The notes: generated from the letters alone by a model not told the origin. Counted from the stretch's first letter, positions 47,318 through 56,568 are shown. The stretch is DNA of 64,000 nucleotides from Terrilactibacillus tamarindi (GCF_009718825.1 NZ_WNHB01000018.1:1-64000); one strand, 5' to 3'. A program made the numbers and translations.

Positions 47318-47350
47318 AAAACGAAACCTATTCTCGGTTTCGTTTTTTTA
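47318..47350. terminator. Terminator between the pseudo-MBL gene and ypmB
   Basis: An 11-bp stem (AAAACGAAACC / GGTTTCGTTTT) with a 7-nt loop and T residues on both sides lies in the 47126-47517 gap. The gap also holds R1 copy B and the ypmB upstream region. Confidence 0.8.
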
Positions 47351-47429
47351 CATAAATGTAACTAAACTCTGTCTGCGCAAATGACAAATTGACCAGTGAA
47401 AAAAGTCGACCAAAGTTTCAATTGAACGA

Positions 47430-47486
47430 TTTATCCAGCCTTAACGGGAAGTAAAGACCCCCACTGATGGAAGTTTCACTTTATCC
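47430..47486 (-). repeat. R1 repeat, internally deleted copy B
   Basis: Both R1 ends are present (TTTATCCAGCCTTAACGGG and CTGATGGAAGTTTCACTTTA), but the central hairpins are missing. It is inverted relative to copy C on the other side of the pseudo-MBL gene. Confidence 0.75.
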
Positions 47487-47517
47487 TAATCATTATATCA
47501 CGAATTAACCCCAATTA

Positions 47518-48267
47518 TCATGGTATGGAGTAGACTCGATAATCATTTGGTGATAACAGGATTAATACAGTCCCTGTTTCCATTAAGTTATAGACATCAA
47601 TAAAGTTAGATTGTAACTGTCGACAAAGTTCAGGGCTAGCCCGGTACCCTTTTTTCTTGAAAATCACAACCATTTCTGGGTCTAATTGATTTATCCAAGT
47701 TGAATCCAGTCTTGATTTTAACCCAAAATGGTCGATTTTAATAATATTGGCTTGGGGAGTTTTTTTATTTGTCCATTCGAAGGGTACACTTAAATAATAC
47801 ATGTGTTTACGACCATAGGATAAGAGTAAATTCGCTCCTTCAGGGCGCTCATTCATCACATCTATTTTTAGTTTACCGATATTCTTCAGTTTAGAGAATG
47901 TTTGATCTTTGCTAATTAATTTAGGTGCTATGTATTGTTTAATATGGTATTTTTTTACCAAGATATCTTTATTTCCCGTATAGAGCCTCCCCACTTTTGT
48001 GATGATTAAGGCATCTATCTTTTTTACTCCATACTTATCTAACCAATTAAACAACTCGTTTCTTGAACTTTTTGCACCTGTATTAATCAATGTTGTTCGG
48101 TTGGCTTCTTGTATTAATGTTGCTTCACCGTTTGATAACTTTAAAAAACTAATCGCAATTTGATCATTTTTAAAATGAATGACCACTTCTTTCTTTGCAT
48201 ATGTAAGAGAGGCATAACTAAATAAAAAGCAAAGTAAACCTATAATCCAAGCAAATCTTTTCATCAT
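47518..48267 (-). CDS. Exported pseudo-metallo-beta-lactamase, ComEC C-terminal domain-like
   Basis: The 249-residue protein has a signal-like helix (FAWIIGLLCFLFSYASLTYA) and a domain that aligns by eye with the MBL domain at the end of ComEC. ISFLKLSNGEATLI replaces the family's GQGDS strand, LINTGAK replaces the DGG turn, and IIKIDHFGLKSR replaces the HHGS motif. The zinc-binding HxHxDH motif reads ITKVGRLYTGN, with no His or Asp ligand, so metal-dependent hydrolysis is not expected. The open frame starts at 48282, but GGGGGA three bases before ATG 48267 is the only ribosome binding site, and it is buried in a hairpin. The gene lies where dinG sits in B. subtilis and is framed by R1 copies. 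Confidence 0.72.
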   Translation of the reverse strand: MMKRFAWIIGLLCFLFSYASLTYAKKEVVIHFKNDQIAISFLKLSNGEATLIQEANRTTLINTGAKSSRNELFNWLDKYGVKKIDALIITKVGRLYTGNKDILVKKYHIKQYIAPKLISKDQTFSKLKNIGKLKIDVMNERPEGANLLLSYGRKHMYYLSVPFEWTNKKTPQANIIKIDHFGLKSRLDSTWINQLDPEMVVIFKKKGYRASPELCRQLQSNFIDVYNLMETGTVLILLSPNDYRVYSIP

Positions 48268-48270
48268 TGA

Positions 48271-48314
48271 TCCCCCGTTCATATGTAGTTTGCATATGAA
48301 CGGGGGAATTTATA
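48271..48314 (-). promoter_or_regulatory. 15-bp hairpin burying the RBS of the pseudo-MBL gene, with an extended -10 box
   Basis: TCCCCCGTTCATATG (48271) and its exact complement (48293-48307) form a perfect stem with a 7-nt loop. On the minus strand the 3' arm ends in the GGGGGA ribosome binding site. TGTTATAAA immediately upstream (48309-48317) is an extended -10 box, so the transcript may begin at the hairpin. Confidence 0.6.
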
Positions 48315-48377
48315 ACATCACTTTAAACTATGAAGACTTTTTCTTTAGATACCAATTAAATTGAACCTTTTCATTAA

Positions 48378-48484
48378 TAAAGTGAAACTTCCATCAGTGG
48401 GGGTTTTCTTCATCCCCCACCTATCTTCTTTGAATACTCAGAATCTTGAGGTGGGGGTCTTACTGCCCGTTAAGGCGGGATAAA
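48378..48484 (+). repeat. R1 repeat, copy C (overlaps the panD 3' end)
   Basis: The copy runs from TAAAGTGAAACTTCCATCAG to CCGTTAAGGCGGGATAAA and lacks the second half of hairpin 1. Its end lies inside the panD reading frame. Confidence 0.85.
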
Positions 48485-48860
48485 CGGTGCGCTCTTTTTC
48501 CCCATTTTTTATAGACTGAATGGTATTATCCTCATTCATGAAAGCCACGATAGGTTCATAATCACGACATTGTTTATCGTCAATGACCGCATAGGAAATA
48601 ATAATAATTGTATCTCCTTCTTGAACGAGTCTAGCAGCAGCTCCATTTAGACAAATGGTTTTTGACCCCGCTTCACCTTCTATCACATAGGTTTCTAACC
48701 GAGCACCATTGTGATTATTGACAATTTGAACTTTTTCATTAGGTAAAATGTTTGTTGCCTCTAAAATATCACGATCAATCGTAATACTTCCCATATAGTT
48801 CAAGTTAGCTTCCGTGACTGTTGCACGATGAATCTTACTTTTCATCATATGTCTTAGCAT
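48438..48860 (-). CDS. panD: Aspartate 1-decarboxylase PanD with a repeat-derived tail
   Basis: PanD makes beta-alanine for pantothenate and self-cleaves between Gly24 and Ser25 to form its pyruvoyl group. AAGGAGG 9 bases before ATG 48860 fixes the start, and Gly24-Ser25 (YMGSITID) then falls at exactly the usual numbers. The catalytic NGAAARL and Tyr residues are present. The protein is 140 residues, about 13 longer than usual. Residues about 125-140 ([16 protein letters not shown]) and the stop codon are encoded by R1 copy C. The start overlaps panC by 26 bases. Confidence 0.93.
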   Translation of the reverse strand: MLRHMMKSKIHRATVTEANLNYMGSITIDRDILEATNILPNEKVQIVNNHNGARLETYVIEGEAGSKTICLNGAAARLVQEGDTIIIISYAVIDDKQCRDYEPIVAFMNEDNTIQSIKNGEKERTVYPALTGSKTPTSRF

Positions 48861-49731
48861 AACCCAATGCCTCCTTAGGTGCAGGAATCATAAGAATTCG
48901 ATTATCAATTAATCTTGCTTGTTTGTACTTCACGGCACAGGCGATAATCACTTGTCCTGAAAGCTCAGCAGCGGGTTTAAGTTCTGGATAGCGAAGGATA
49001 TCAACGTAATCAACTTCTCCAAGAATTAAATTTTCATAAAAATAACGAGTGATGGAGCTTTTAATCACGTCAGATGACTTTTCACCTTTTTCAATGAGAC
49101 TCTCACCTAACTTCAAGGCACGGTTAAGATGTAAAGCCTCTTTTCTTTCTTCAGCACTTAGTTTACTGTTACGTGAACTCATAGCTAAGCCATCCTCTTC
49201 ACGAATCAGTGGACAAGGAAAAAGCTGAATTTGAAAATGAAAATCCTGAATAAGTTGCTGAACAATCGCCACTTGTTGAGCATCCTTTAAACCAAAATAG
49301 ACGTGATGAGGTGAAACAATATGAAATAACTTGGTTAGAATTGTCGCAACCCCATCAAAATGTCCAGGCCGTTTTTCTCCGCATAATACGTCGACGCCTT
49401 GAGTGACATGAACCAAGATAGGATTATCTAGAGGGTACATGTCTGTTACACTCGGGCTAAATAAAACGTCTGCACCAAGATCTTCAACAAGTTTTGCATC
49501 TTCGTCTAGGGTTCTTGGATAGGTTTCATAATCTTCATTCGGACCAAATTGAGTAGGGTTAACAAACACACTTACGACAACAAAATCAGACGTTGTTTTA
49601 GCTTTATTGATTAATGACGCGTGTCCCTTATGAAGGTTTCCCATGGTTGGTACAAAACCAATCGTCTTTCTTTTCTCTCTTACCTCTGCCGCCAACTTTT
49701 GCATGTCTTCAATTGATGTGATGATGTTCAT
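48835..49731 (-). CDS. panC: Pantothenate synthetase PanC
   Basis: PanC joins pantoate and beta-alanine using ATP. It is a 298-residue cytidylyltransferase-fold enzyme with [15 protein letters not shown] (HIGH-type), [12 protein letters not shown] and SSRNSKLS (KMSKS-type) motifs. It starts in an ATGA overlap with panB and itself overlaps panD, so panB-panC-panD form a tightly coupled operon. Confidence 0.96.
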   Translation of the reverse strand: MNIITSIEDMQKLAAEVREKRKTIGFVPTMGNLHKGHASLINKAKTTSDFVVVSVFVNPTQFGPNEDYETYPRTLDEDAKLVEDLGADVLFSPSVTDMYPLDNPILVHVTQGVDVLCGEKRPGHFDGVATILTKLFHIVSPHHVYFGLKDAQQVAIVQQLIQDFHFQIQLFPCPLIREEDGLAMSSRNSKLSAEERKEALHLNRALKLGESLIEKGEKSSDVIKSSITRYFYENLILGEVDYVDILRYPELKPAAELSGQVIIACAVKYKQARLIDNRILMIPAPKEALGYAKTYDEK

Positions 49732-50567
49732 TTTGAATCTCCTCCTTTTAATGCGTGTAAAACTTGATCATCCAAATGAAAGACATGTTCTGACGTTGGG
49801 AAAACAGATTCTTTAACTTCTCGTATATAATCTAATATTCCGTCACGAGAAGTTTTTGAAAGATCAGCATAGGATTTTGCAAATGAAGTCAATCTATCCG
49901 TTCCATATTTTAAGACGTCGTGATAGACAAGGACTTGTCCGTCTGTATATCGACCTGCACCAATTCCAATGACTGGAATTGTTAATTTCTCTGTAATTAA
50001 GGTTCCAATGGGTTCAGGAACACATTCAAGCACAAGCGCAAATGCACCGGATTCTTCCGCAGCAATGGCATCTTGTATTAATTTTTCAGCAGATTCTAGA
50101 TTCTTTCCTTGTACTTTGTATCCTCCCATGGCACCAACAGATTGCGGAGTTAGACCAAGATGTGACATGACTGCAACACCGGCACCCGTCAACCTTTTAA
50201 TCATATGAAAAACGTCGCCGCTTCCCTCTAATTTAAGAGCATGTGCTCCGCCGCTTTGAATCAACTTTCTTGCTGTTTGTATCGTATCAGATACGGTTCC
50301 ATGATACGTTAAAAAGGGCATGTCAGTAACAATAAAGGTGTTTTGTGCCCCGCGCTTAACCGCTTTTGTATGAAGAATCATTTCATCCAATGTGACATCA
50401 ACAGTCGATTCATAGCCATGAACGACCATTCCAACTGAATCACCCACGAGGATTAAGTCAATCCCTGCTTCTTCAGCACCTTTAGCTGACGGATAATCAT
50501 AAGCTGTCAACATGGCAATTTTCTCGTGATTCTTTTTCATTTTTTGAAAATGGGTTATTGTTTTCAA
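49728..50567 (-). CDS. panB: Ketopantoate hydroxymethyltransferase PanB
   Basis: PanB forms ketopantoate, the first committed step of pantothenate synthesis. The 279-residue TIM-barrel protein has MLTAYDYPSAKGAEEAGID, GDSVGMVVHGY (metal Asp), KLEGSGD and IGIGAGRYTDGQVLV. It starts at TTG 50567 with AAGGAGG upstream. It heads the panBCD operon behind a structured leader. Confidence 0.96.
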   Translation of the reverse strand: MKTITHFQKMKKNHEKIAMLTAYDYPSAKGAEEAGIDLILVGDSVGMVVHGYESTVDVTLDEMILHTKAVKRGAQNTFIVTDMPFLTYHGTVSDTIQTARKLIQSGGAHALKLEGSGDVFHMIKRLTGAGVAVMSHLGLTPQSVGAMGGYKVQGKNLESAEKLIQDAIAAEESGAFALVLECVPEPIGTLITEKLTIPVIGIGAGRYTDGQVLVYHDVLKYGTDRLTSFAKSYADLSKTSRDGILDYIREVKESVFPTSEHVFHLDDQVLHALKGGDSK

Positions 50568-50636
50568 TCGTTTTCCTCCTTGTTATTAAAAAGAGGACTG
50601 GTAAAAAAAGATCATGACCTCATGTCTCTTAATTAG

Positions 50637-50790
50637 TGTAAAAAAAGAAAAAGCCCACACCTTTAACATCTTATCATTTAAGATGACTGGCGAAGACAGA
50701 GGTATACCATTTGACTTAAAAATCGCGAATAAAAACGCTTTTATAGTCAAATTGTTCTTATTTAAATACCATCCTCTGTCCAAGTCCATT
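50637..50790 (-). promoter_or_regulatory. Structured panB leader (candidate pan-motif RNA) with attenuator-like end
   Basis: Perfect inverted repeats are nested: GACAGAGG (50695) with CCTCTGTC (50773), enclosing ATTTGAC (50709) with GTCAAAT (50746). Next, toward panB, come a CATCTTA/TAAGATG hairpin (50667-50685) and a run CTTTTTCTTTTTTT on the minus strand. A pan RNA motif is known upstream of panB operons in Bacillales; I cannot check its consensus here. Confidence 0.5.
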
Positions 50791-50947
50791 CTCTGGATCA
50801 TGGCAGACTATTTGGGGTTTTGTTATCAAACACATGGTGCCGCTTCTATAAATGAATGCAGCCCTTATCCTTACCTGTGTTGATGACTATCTACCCATTG
50901 GTAAGTATACAGAAGATAGGATGATTTAGCAATATCAGAAAGAGGAT

Positions 50948-51154
50948 GTTCAAAAAGCCACCAAATGATAAACTGCGAATCTCGGCGTTGGCTCTAAGAG
51001 GATCTTCAACTAAAAGCGCTCACGTCCTGTGGCTGGCGCCTGAAGCCACCACATCCTGTGGAAGGCAGGTCCTCATGTAGTAAGAACCTACATTCCGGTC
51101 CTCAAAACGGCGCCGCCTTGATCTTCTTGCTTCTAATTTGTCACCTTTTTGAAC
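50948..51154. mobile_element. R2 MITE-like element, unit 3
   Basis: The 207-bp unit has the same perfect 10-bp terminal repeats and interior segments as units 1 and 2 combined. It is followed by the spacer TTGCATATAAAGGAT, nearly identical to that between units 1 and 2. Confidence 0.8.
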
Positions 51155-51169
51155 TTGCATATAAAGGAT

Positions 51170-51232
51170 GTTCAAAAGCCACCAAATGATAAGCTGCGAA
51201 TCTTCGCCGCTTACTTGTTTTTCCGATCATAG
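51170..51232. mobile_element. R2 MITE-like element, truncated unit 4
   Basis: The left end of an R2 unit (GTTCAAAAGCCACCAAATGA) continues for about 60 bases and then breaks off. It forms the second half of a degraded tandem pair in the 50568-51356 gap. Confidence 0.7.
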
Positions 51233-51356
51233 TAAACATCGCCTTACTGAAATTAATACGTTGGTTGTTAAACGTTCGTGTATTTTTTTATGTGTAAATG
51301 GTAATCATTGAAATAATCATCTTTTATAAAATTTTGTAATCGATTTGGGGTTTATT

Positions 51357-52817
51357 ATGGATAATCAACTTAAAAAACAAGTGGAAATTAACATTGAAGA
51401 AAATATAGTCTATCTTAAACATGAACTCGGCGTTGGAAAGAACTTTGATGTTATTCATTTAGATGTTGAGTATGCTGAAAAGAAAATGGCCATGTTTCTA
51501 GTAGATGGATTAATTAACGATAATCTCCTTCACCTCCTATTGAAATTTCTCGCAAAGGTAAAAAAAGAAGAGTTAAAAGGAAATACATTAAAAAAGCTTC
51601 TAAGATCAGAAATTCCTCACGTTGAGGTCAGTTCAAATGACGATTTAAATCAAGTGGTTGATATCATTTTGACAGGTCAAACGGCTCTTCTCGTTGATGG
51701 CATTAACGAAGTTATTGTAATTGATGCAAGAACGTATCCCGTCCGTGGACCGGAAGAACCTGACACAGAAAGAGTCGTTAGAGGCGCTCGTGATGGATTT
51801 GTTGAAACCATCGTATTTAATACCGCTTTAACAAGAAGACGAATTCGCGATCGTACATTAAGAATGGAATTTTTACAGCTTGGGCGTCGTTCAAAAACGG
51901 ACATCGTCATTTGTTATATTGGAGACATCGCAGATCCCGAGATGGTACATAAACTAAAAGAAATACTTTCAGACATCGATACTGATGGTCTTCCTATGGC
52001 TGAAAAAACGATCGACGAGTATATATCAGGGGGTTACTGGAATCCGTTTCCGGTTGTCCGGTTTACTGAACGTCCTGATACAACAGCAGCCCATCTATTT
52101 GAAGGGCACATCTGCATCTTTGTTGATGGTTCCCCATCTGTCATGATTACGCCTGTCACTTACTGGCATCATCTGCAACATGCAGAAGAATACCGAAACA
52201 AACCTTTAACAGGCGCTTATTTAAGGTTTGTACGATATATTGCTGTTTTTGCCTCTATTTTTATTATGCCTCTGTGGTATTTACTAAATTTAGAGCCTGG
52301 TTTAATACCCGATCAGTTCGATTTTATTGGTCCGAATGACAAAGGTCAAGTACCACTTCTACTCCAATTTCTACTTGTTGAAGTTGGAATGGATATGTTA
52401 CGAATGGCGGCGATTCATACCCCTACAGCCTTAGCTACCGCCCTTGGACTTGTTGCAGCCCTAATGATTGGACAAGTCGCTGTTCAAGTTGGTCTATTTA
52501 CGAATGAAGTTATCTTGTATTTTTCTATTGCCGCAATCGGAACATTTGCTACACCTAGTTATGAACTCGGCTTAGCCAATCGGCTTGTACGTATTGTCTT
52601 GCTTCTTTCAACAGCTTTGTTCCACACACCAGGTTATGTTATTGCATCAACGATATTTATTATTCTATTAGCACGTATGCAATCCTTTGGTGTTCCCTAT
52701 CTCTGGCCGTTCATACCATTTAATTACAAGGCTTTTCGAGATATATTGGTTCGCGCGCCAATGCCATTGAGAAATCGGCGACCGCGTATTCTTAAGCCTA
52801 AAGATCCTGACAGATAA
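51357..52817 (+). CDS. spoVAF: Stage V sporulation protein AF (GerA-family)
   Basis: The protein belongs to the GerA-type A-subunit family: a cytosolic N-terminal domain (about 1-290) and a membrane domain of about five helices. Motifs include [40 protein letters not shown] and [15 protein letters not shown]. The text fits SpoVAF, which acts in spore germination and dipicolinate release. In B. subtilis it is part of the spoVA operon; here it is alone. The start ATG 51357 has only a weak GGGG signal. An R2 pair lies directly upstream and an ABC ATPase remnant begins right after the stop. Confidence 0.88.
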   Translation: MDNQLKKQVEINIEENIVYLKHELGVGKNFDVIHLDVEYAEKKMAMFLVDGLINDNLLHLLLKFLAKVKKEELKGNTLKKLLRSEIPHVEVSSNDDLNQVVDIILTGQTALLVDGINEVIVIDARTYPVRGPEEPDTERVVRGARDGFVETIVFNTALTRRRIRDRTLRMEFLQLGRRSKTDIVICYIGDIADPEMVHKLKEILSDIDTDGLPMAEKTIDEYISGGYWNPFPVVRFTERPDTTAAHLFEGHICIFVDGSPSVMITPVTYWHHLQHAEEYRNKPLTGAYLRFVRYIAVFASIFIMPLWYLLNLEPGLIPDQFDFIGPNDKGQVPLLLQFLLVEVGMDMLRMAAIHTPTALATALGLVAALMIGQVAVQVGLFTNEVILYFSIAAIGTFATPSYELGLANRLVRIVLLLSTALFHTPGYVIASTIFIILLARMQSFGVPYLWPFIPFNYKAFRDILVRAPMPLRNRRPRILKPKDPDR

Positions 52818-52818
52818 T

Positions 52819-53416
52819 CAGGCTTCTTTCCGGCTTTGAAAAACCGAGTAACGGGCAAATTTTTGTGGATGGTCAACCACTAGAGGGTCTAAATCATAAA
52901 GCATGTATGATGTTTCAAGATGGTCGGCTTCTCCCTTGGAAACGTGTGTTAGAAAATGTGGAGTTAGGGTTAAAAGGAAATCATCGAGAGGAAGCCATCG
53001 AAGCTTTAAAAAATGCAGGACTTGACCATCGCCTAACGGAATGGCCTTCTAATTTATCAGGAGGGCAAAAACAACGAGTTTCCCTGGCACGGGCTTTGAT
53101 TCACAAACCAAGCTTGTTATTACTAGATGAACCACTGGGGGCTTTAGATGCGTTGACTCGCCATGAAATGTAAATTCTGATTGATAAAATAAGAACTAAA
53201 ACAGGTTTTACAGCATTACTAGTCACTCATGATGTAGAGGAAGCCGTTCTGCTAGCGGATCGTGTTATTTTACTTCAGGATGGATCGATTGCCCAAGATA
53301 TACAAATTCCAATCTCGAGACCTAGGCAAAGAAATCATCCCGCCTTCTCACCATTAGTGAATCAAATATTAAATCAAATTTTAGGTCGAACTGATAAAGA
53401 TATCATGATGATTTGA
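52819..53416 (+). pseudogene. SsuB/TauB-type ABC ATPase remnant
   Basis: The reading frame opens within the region just after Walker A ([17 protein letters not shown]) and continues through Q-loop [12 protein letters not shown], signature LSGGQKQRV and Walker [13 protein letters not shown] to the H-loop LLVTHDVEEA. The first 45 or so residues, including Walker A, are missing. An in-frame TAA at 53171 interrupts HEMQILIDK where CAA (Gln) is expected. The family powers sulfonate, taurine or nitrate uptake. No partner permease or binding protein is present, and the break point touches the spoVAF stop codon. Confidence 0.88.
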
Positions 53417-53427
53417 TCGATAATTTT

Positions 53428-53468
53428 AGCCGACCGTCCCATGTGAGAATGGAACAGGTCGGCTCTTA
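53428..53468 (+). terminator. Hairpin after the ssuB remnant
   Basis: AGCCGACC and GGTCGGCT form an 8-bp stem around a 21-nt loop, followed by CTTATTTAAG. It is a plausible old terminator. Confidence 0.5.
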
Positions 53469-53474
53469 TTTAAG

Positions 53475-53508
53475 AAAACCCCCACTGATTGATTTCACTT
53501 TATCCTAA
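53475..53508 (-). repeat. R1 repeat, partial copy F
   Basis: ACCCCCACTGATTGATTTCA and CTTTATCC correspond to one end of R1 (reverse orientation); the rest is missing. Confidence 0.65.
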
Positions 53509-53607
53509 TATTTATGGGAATTATATGACATTCTCTTAAGTTAATCAGAATACATTAATAAAAGAGGACGAGTCATCATATCTCATTTAATGTTAGGATG
53601 ATTTTAT

Positions 53608-54249
53608 TTGAAAAGGCATAATACGATTTACATAATGAGTTATTTGTCGAAAAAATACATATTGATTTTTATAGGTGCCGTCATTCAAGGTTTTTCTATG
53701 GGTGTTTTTTTATTCCCTAATGCGATCCCAACGGGCGGAGCAGCTGGAATAACCGTATTACTTAATTATTGGATTCATGTACCTCTTAGTTTGACATTAT
53801 GGATATTAAACTCATCTGTGCTATTATTCGCCTATCAATATTTAGGTGGTGGGTATGTTGTTGGAACCCTTTTCGGTATTACAGTAACATCCGTTTCTAT
53901 CGATGTTTTTGGGAAATTTTTGGACACGCCTTTTTCTAACGTCTGGATTGACATGTTTGTCGGTTCAATATTTTTTGGTATTGGTATTACCTGTCTATTA
54001 AGGCAAGGAGTTTCCAATGGAGGAATCGGTGTCATCGCCTATATTATATCGAGATATCGACATATTGATCCTGGAAAACCCATGTTTTGGATTAATGGCT
54101 TTATTTTTGTGATTACAGCTTATGTGATCGATTGGCAAATCGTTATACAAGCCATTCTTTGTCAATGGATTTCCTCAAAAATTATCAATTGGTTATATAA
54201 TCTTTCTGTTGAGGTGAAGGCACCATCTTTAGCTTGGCGTAAAAAATAA
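53608..54249 (+). CDS. YitT family membrane protein lacking DUF2179
   Basis: The 213-residue protein has five or six membrane helices and the YitT pattern NAIPTGGAAGITVLLNYW and GVSNGGIGVIAYIISR. Typical YitT proteins end in a soluble DUF2179 domain, which is missing here; the protein ends in a short basic tail. A second YitT gene at 62.8 kb has it. The function of the family is unknown. The start at TTG 53608 is uncertain. Confidence 0.75.
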   Translation: MKRHNTIYIMSYLSKKYILIFIGAVIQGFSMGVFLFPNAIPTGGAAGITVLLNYWIHVPLSLTLWILNSSVLLFAYQYLGGGYVVGTLFGITVTSVSIDVFGKFLDTPFSNVWIDMFVGSIFFGIGITCLLRQGVSNGGIGVIAYIISRYRHIDPGKPMFWINGFIFVITAYVIDWQIVIQAILCQWISSKIINWLYNLSVEVKAPSLAWRKK

Positions 54250-54295
54250 CCATCTTAGGGGTGTAGGGGTTGTCTTCTAAACACTACCTAAAAGT

Positions 54296-55579
54296 TTATC
54301 GACCCCCAACCGGTTCTAAAATCGTCAAATTCTTCTCTTTTTTGCCTCTTTTTCCTTTTTTATTTTTACCTGTTTGTTCTTGTTCGTTATCCTTGACACG
54401 GATCAAAAACAAAGCAAGTACGCCCACTAAAAAGGTAAATCCAGCAATGGATAAAAACATCCCCATTCGGGACCATGAAATTAACCAACCAAAAACAGGT
54501 GGACCAACAGCTACACCAAGAAAACGAACGGATCCATAAAGGGACGTGACAAAACCTCTTCTCTCTTTTCCTACGGCTCCAGTAATAAAACTGTTGATAC
54601 ACGGAAGAATTAAACCAGTTCCGACACTGCTTATTACAAGGACCGATATAAATGGAACAATGCTTTTAAAAAAGCTTAAAGAACCATAAGAAATTGTCAC
54701 AAAAATAAAACCTAAGATGATCAGCTTTTTCATCAGCTTTTGGTTTTTACCAATTTTGCTTCCTGTGATATAAGACGTTGTACACATCACTAATAGCGGG
54801 ATAGCTAGGACAAGGCCTTTTATAACACCATCGATATGATATGCTTTTTCCAAAGTATCGGATAAATAAAAAAGGATACCAAATAAGGTGAATAAACAGG
54901 TTGCTCCAGCAAGGTAAGCCGTAAGAAGCCATTTTCCTTCTTGTTTAAAGACACCTAATAATCCTTTAACGTATTCGCCAAACTTTGGTGCCTCTTTCTT
55001 CTTCTTTTTTTCCTTAATAAAAATCCACGTAAGAATAACGGATACAAGAACGACGGCAGGAAATGCAAAGAAGACACCATACCAGACAAGTAATGCAACT
55101 AAAGATCCTAGTATAGGTGATAATACCTTACCAAAACCATTTGATGCCTCGACCAGTCCAAGGACTTTACTTTCTTCAGATCCTTTAAATAGATCTCCTG
55201 TTAAAGCCATGGCTATTGGCGCTGTCCCTGATGCTCCAATGCCTTGAAGTATTCGTCCAACGATGATCCATATATAAGCATTTGTAAACATGGCTGCAGC
55301 AAAGCCTGCCAATATTCCTCCTAATCCATACAATATCAACGCCGGAATAATAACCGCTTTTCGAGAGAAACGGTCTGATAAGTATCCAAGGATAGGGATA
55401 GAGATGGCTGCTACAGCAGAAAAGGATGTTATTGTTAAACTGGTTTGAAATGAATTAAGTTTTAATTCGGATTGCATTTTTGGCAATATAGGAATGAGCA
55501 TGGAATTCCCTAAAGTCATGATTAATGGGATAGATCCTATTGCTGCGATTACCATTGCCGAAGGTTTTTTATTAGTCAT
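54296..55579 (-). CDS. MFS drug efflux transporter (paralogue)
   Basis: The 427-residue transporter has 12 helices and is paralogous to the MFS protein at 24.3-25.5 kb, with [31 protein letters not shown] (motif A) and [17 protein letters not shown] (motif C region). Its C-terminal 30 residues are highly basic ([14 protein letters not shown]) and absent from the paralogue. It is convergent with the YitT gene, 46 bases apart. Confidence 0.87.
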   Translation of the reverse strand: MTNKKPSAMVIAAIGSIPLIMTLGNSMLIPILPKMQSELKLNSFQTSLTITSFSAVAAISIPILGYLSDRFSRKAVIIPALILYGLGGILAGFAAAMFTNAYIWIIVGRILQGIGASGTAPIAMALTGDLFKGSEESKVLGLVEASNGFGKVLSPILGSLVALLVWYGVFFAFPAVVLVSVILTWIFIKEKKKKKEAPKFGEYVKGLLGVFKQEGKWLLTAYLAGATCLFTLFGILFYLSDTLEKAYHIDGVIKGLVLAIPLLVMCTTSYITGSKIGKNQKLMKKLIILGFIFVTISYGSLSFFKSIVPFISVLVISSVGTGLILPCINSFITGAVGKERRGFVTSLYGSVRFLGVAVGPPVFGWLISWSRMGMFLSIAGFTFLVGVLALFLIRVKDNEQEQTGKNKKGKRGKKEKNLTILEPVGGR

Positions 55580-55813
55580 TATGAATGATCCTCCACATCA
55601 ATTAACTATTTTCCATGTTAGATTGTCCTTTGTGTAAAAACTTATTCAGTGATTAAAATGAGAAGTTTTTTCTTTTTCGTTATCGGATCATAGAGAATAG
55701 CTGGGTTTCGTCTTTTGATCATAAAACACATTTTTAGATAGTCGGATGTATGAAGTATAATGAGAGGGTTTTAAGGAGAAAATACTCCTTATTCATATAA
55801 AGGAGCAGAGTTC

Positions 55814-56200
55814 ATGAAGTTATTTATCGAGCATATTTTAGATCATATTGAACAAATAGGAAAAAGAAATGAATTTACAGTTTCTCTTTCTTCCACAAAA
55901 AATGAAGATAATTATTTACGGGGCGTCCTACAATTTTTTGATGATATGTTTAATGTTCATTACGTTGTCTTTTTCAGTTATCCAGAAGAACACCCAAACC
56001 TCAACTATATCTTCTGGATTCTTGATAAAAAGGGAAATGAACAAACAATAGAAAAAGATGGATCTAAAGAAAAAATGCTAGAAGTTGTAAAAGAATTAGC
56101 AATTAAAGAAGTCCACGTGAATCTTGCTAAAGGCAAGGATATTCGTAAACTTTTTAAAGAGTTAGAAAATGTAATGGCGAATGAAAAGAAAGGATCCTAA
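55814..56200 (+). CDS. Hypothetical protein, 128 residues
   Basis: The small soluble protein starts behind AAAGGAG. It has alternating strands and helices (DDMFNVHYVVFFSYPEEHPNL, NYIFWILDKKG) and a Lys/Glu-rich C-terminal helix (KDIRKLFKELENVMANEKK). I do not recognise the family. The second strand region, with FWI and aromatic residues, could form a sheet core. A weak hairpin (CTCTCTAT / ATAGAGAG) after the gene may terminate it. Confidence 0.6.
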   Translation: MKLFIEHILDHIEQIGKRNEFTVSLSSTKNEDNYLRGVLQFFDDMFNVHYVVFFSYPEEHPNLNYIFWILDKKGNEQTIEKDGSKEKMLEVVKELAIKEVHVNLAKGKDIRKLFKELENVMANEKKGS

Positions 56201-56292
56201 AAGTATTCTCTCTCTATGCAACCATGGCTCAGTTTACTTTTTTAAAATAGAGAGTTTCGATATGTAGTATGAGTAAGAAGAGTCAAATAATT

Positions 56293-56568
56293 TTAACTAC
56301 TTCTTACTCCATAAAGGATGAAAGCTATTCCTGTAAAAATCCACAAAATTTTAATAAAAGAGATTTTATCAGCTATCCCTATAAGTCCAATGGATGTTGT
56401 TGCTATGAGAATCAGTGGACCAACGATGGCTAAGGAGCTATTTATAACCAGTGCTTTATCTATTTGATTGACCTTTAACATGAGAATGGCTGCTATAATT
56501 TCAATACTACCTGATAGAAATCTTAAAGTGGCCATACCTAATACTGCTTTCTCAAATAATAAAAACAT
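56293..56568 (-). CDS. YqhV-like membrane protein (DUF2619)
   Basis: The 91-residue protein has three hydrophobic segments and matches the YqhV/DUF2619 pattern (EKAVLGMATLRFLSGSIEI, INSSLAIVGPLILIATTSIG). In B. subtilis yqhV lies near spoIIIA; here it is elsewhere. The function is unknown. It is convergent with the hypothetical gene before it. Confidence 0.8.
   Translation of the reverse strand: MFLLFEKAVLGMATLRFLSGSIEIIAAILMLKVNQIDKALVINSSLAIVGPLILIATTSIGLIGIADKISFIKILWIFTGIAFILYGVRSS

Noticed and set aside
50690-50705. GGCGAAGACAGAGG matching the R3 loop at 56737
   Set aside because: A 14-base match can occur by chance in a window this size, the flanks do not align, and here GACAGAGG is part of a stem in the panB leader.
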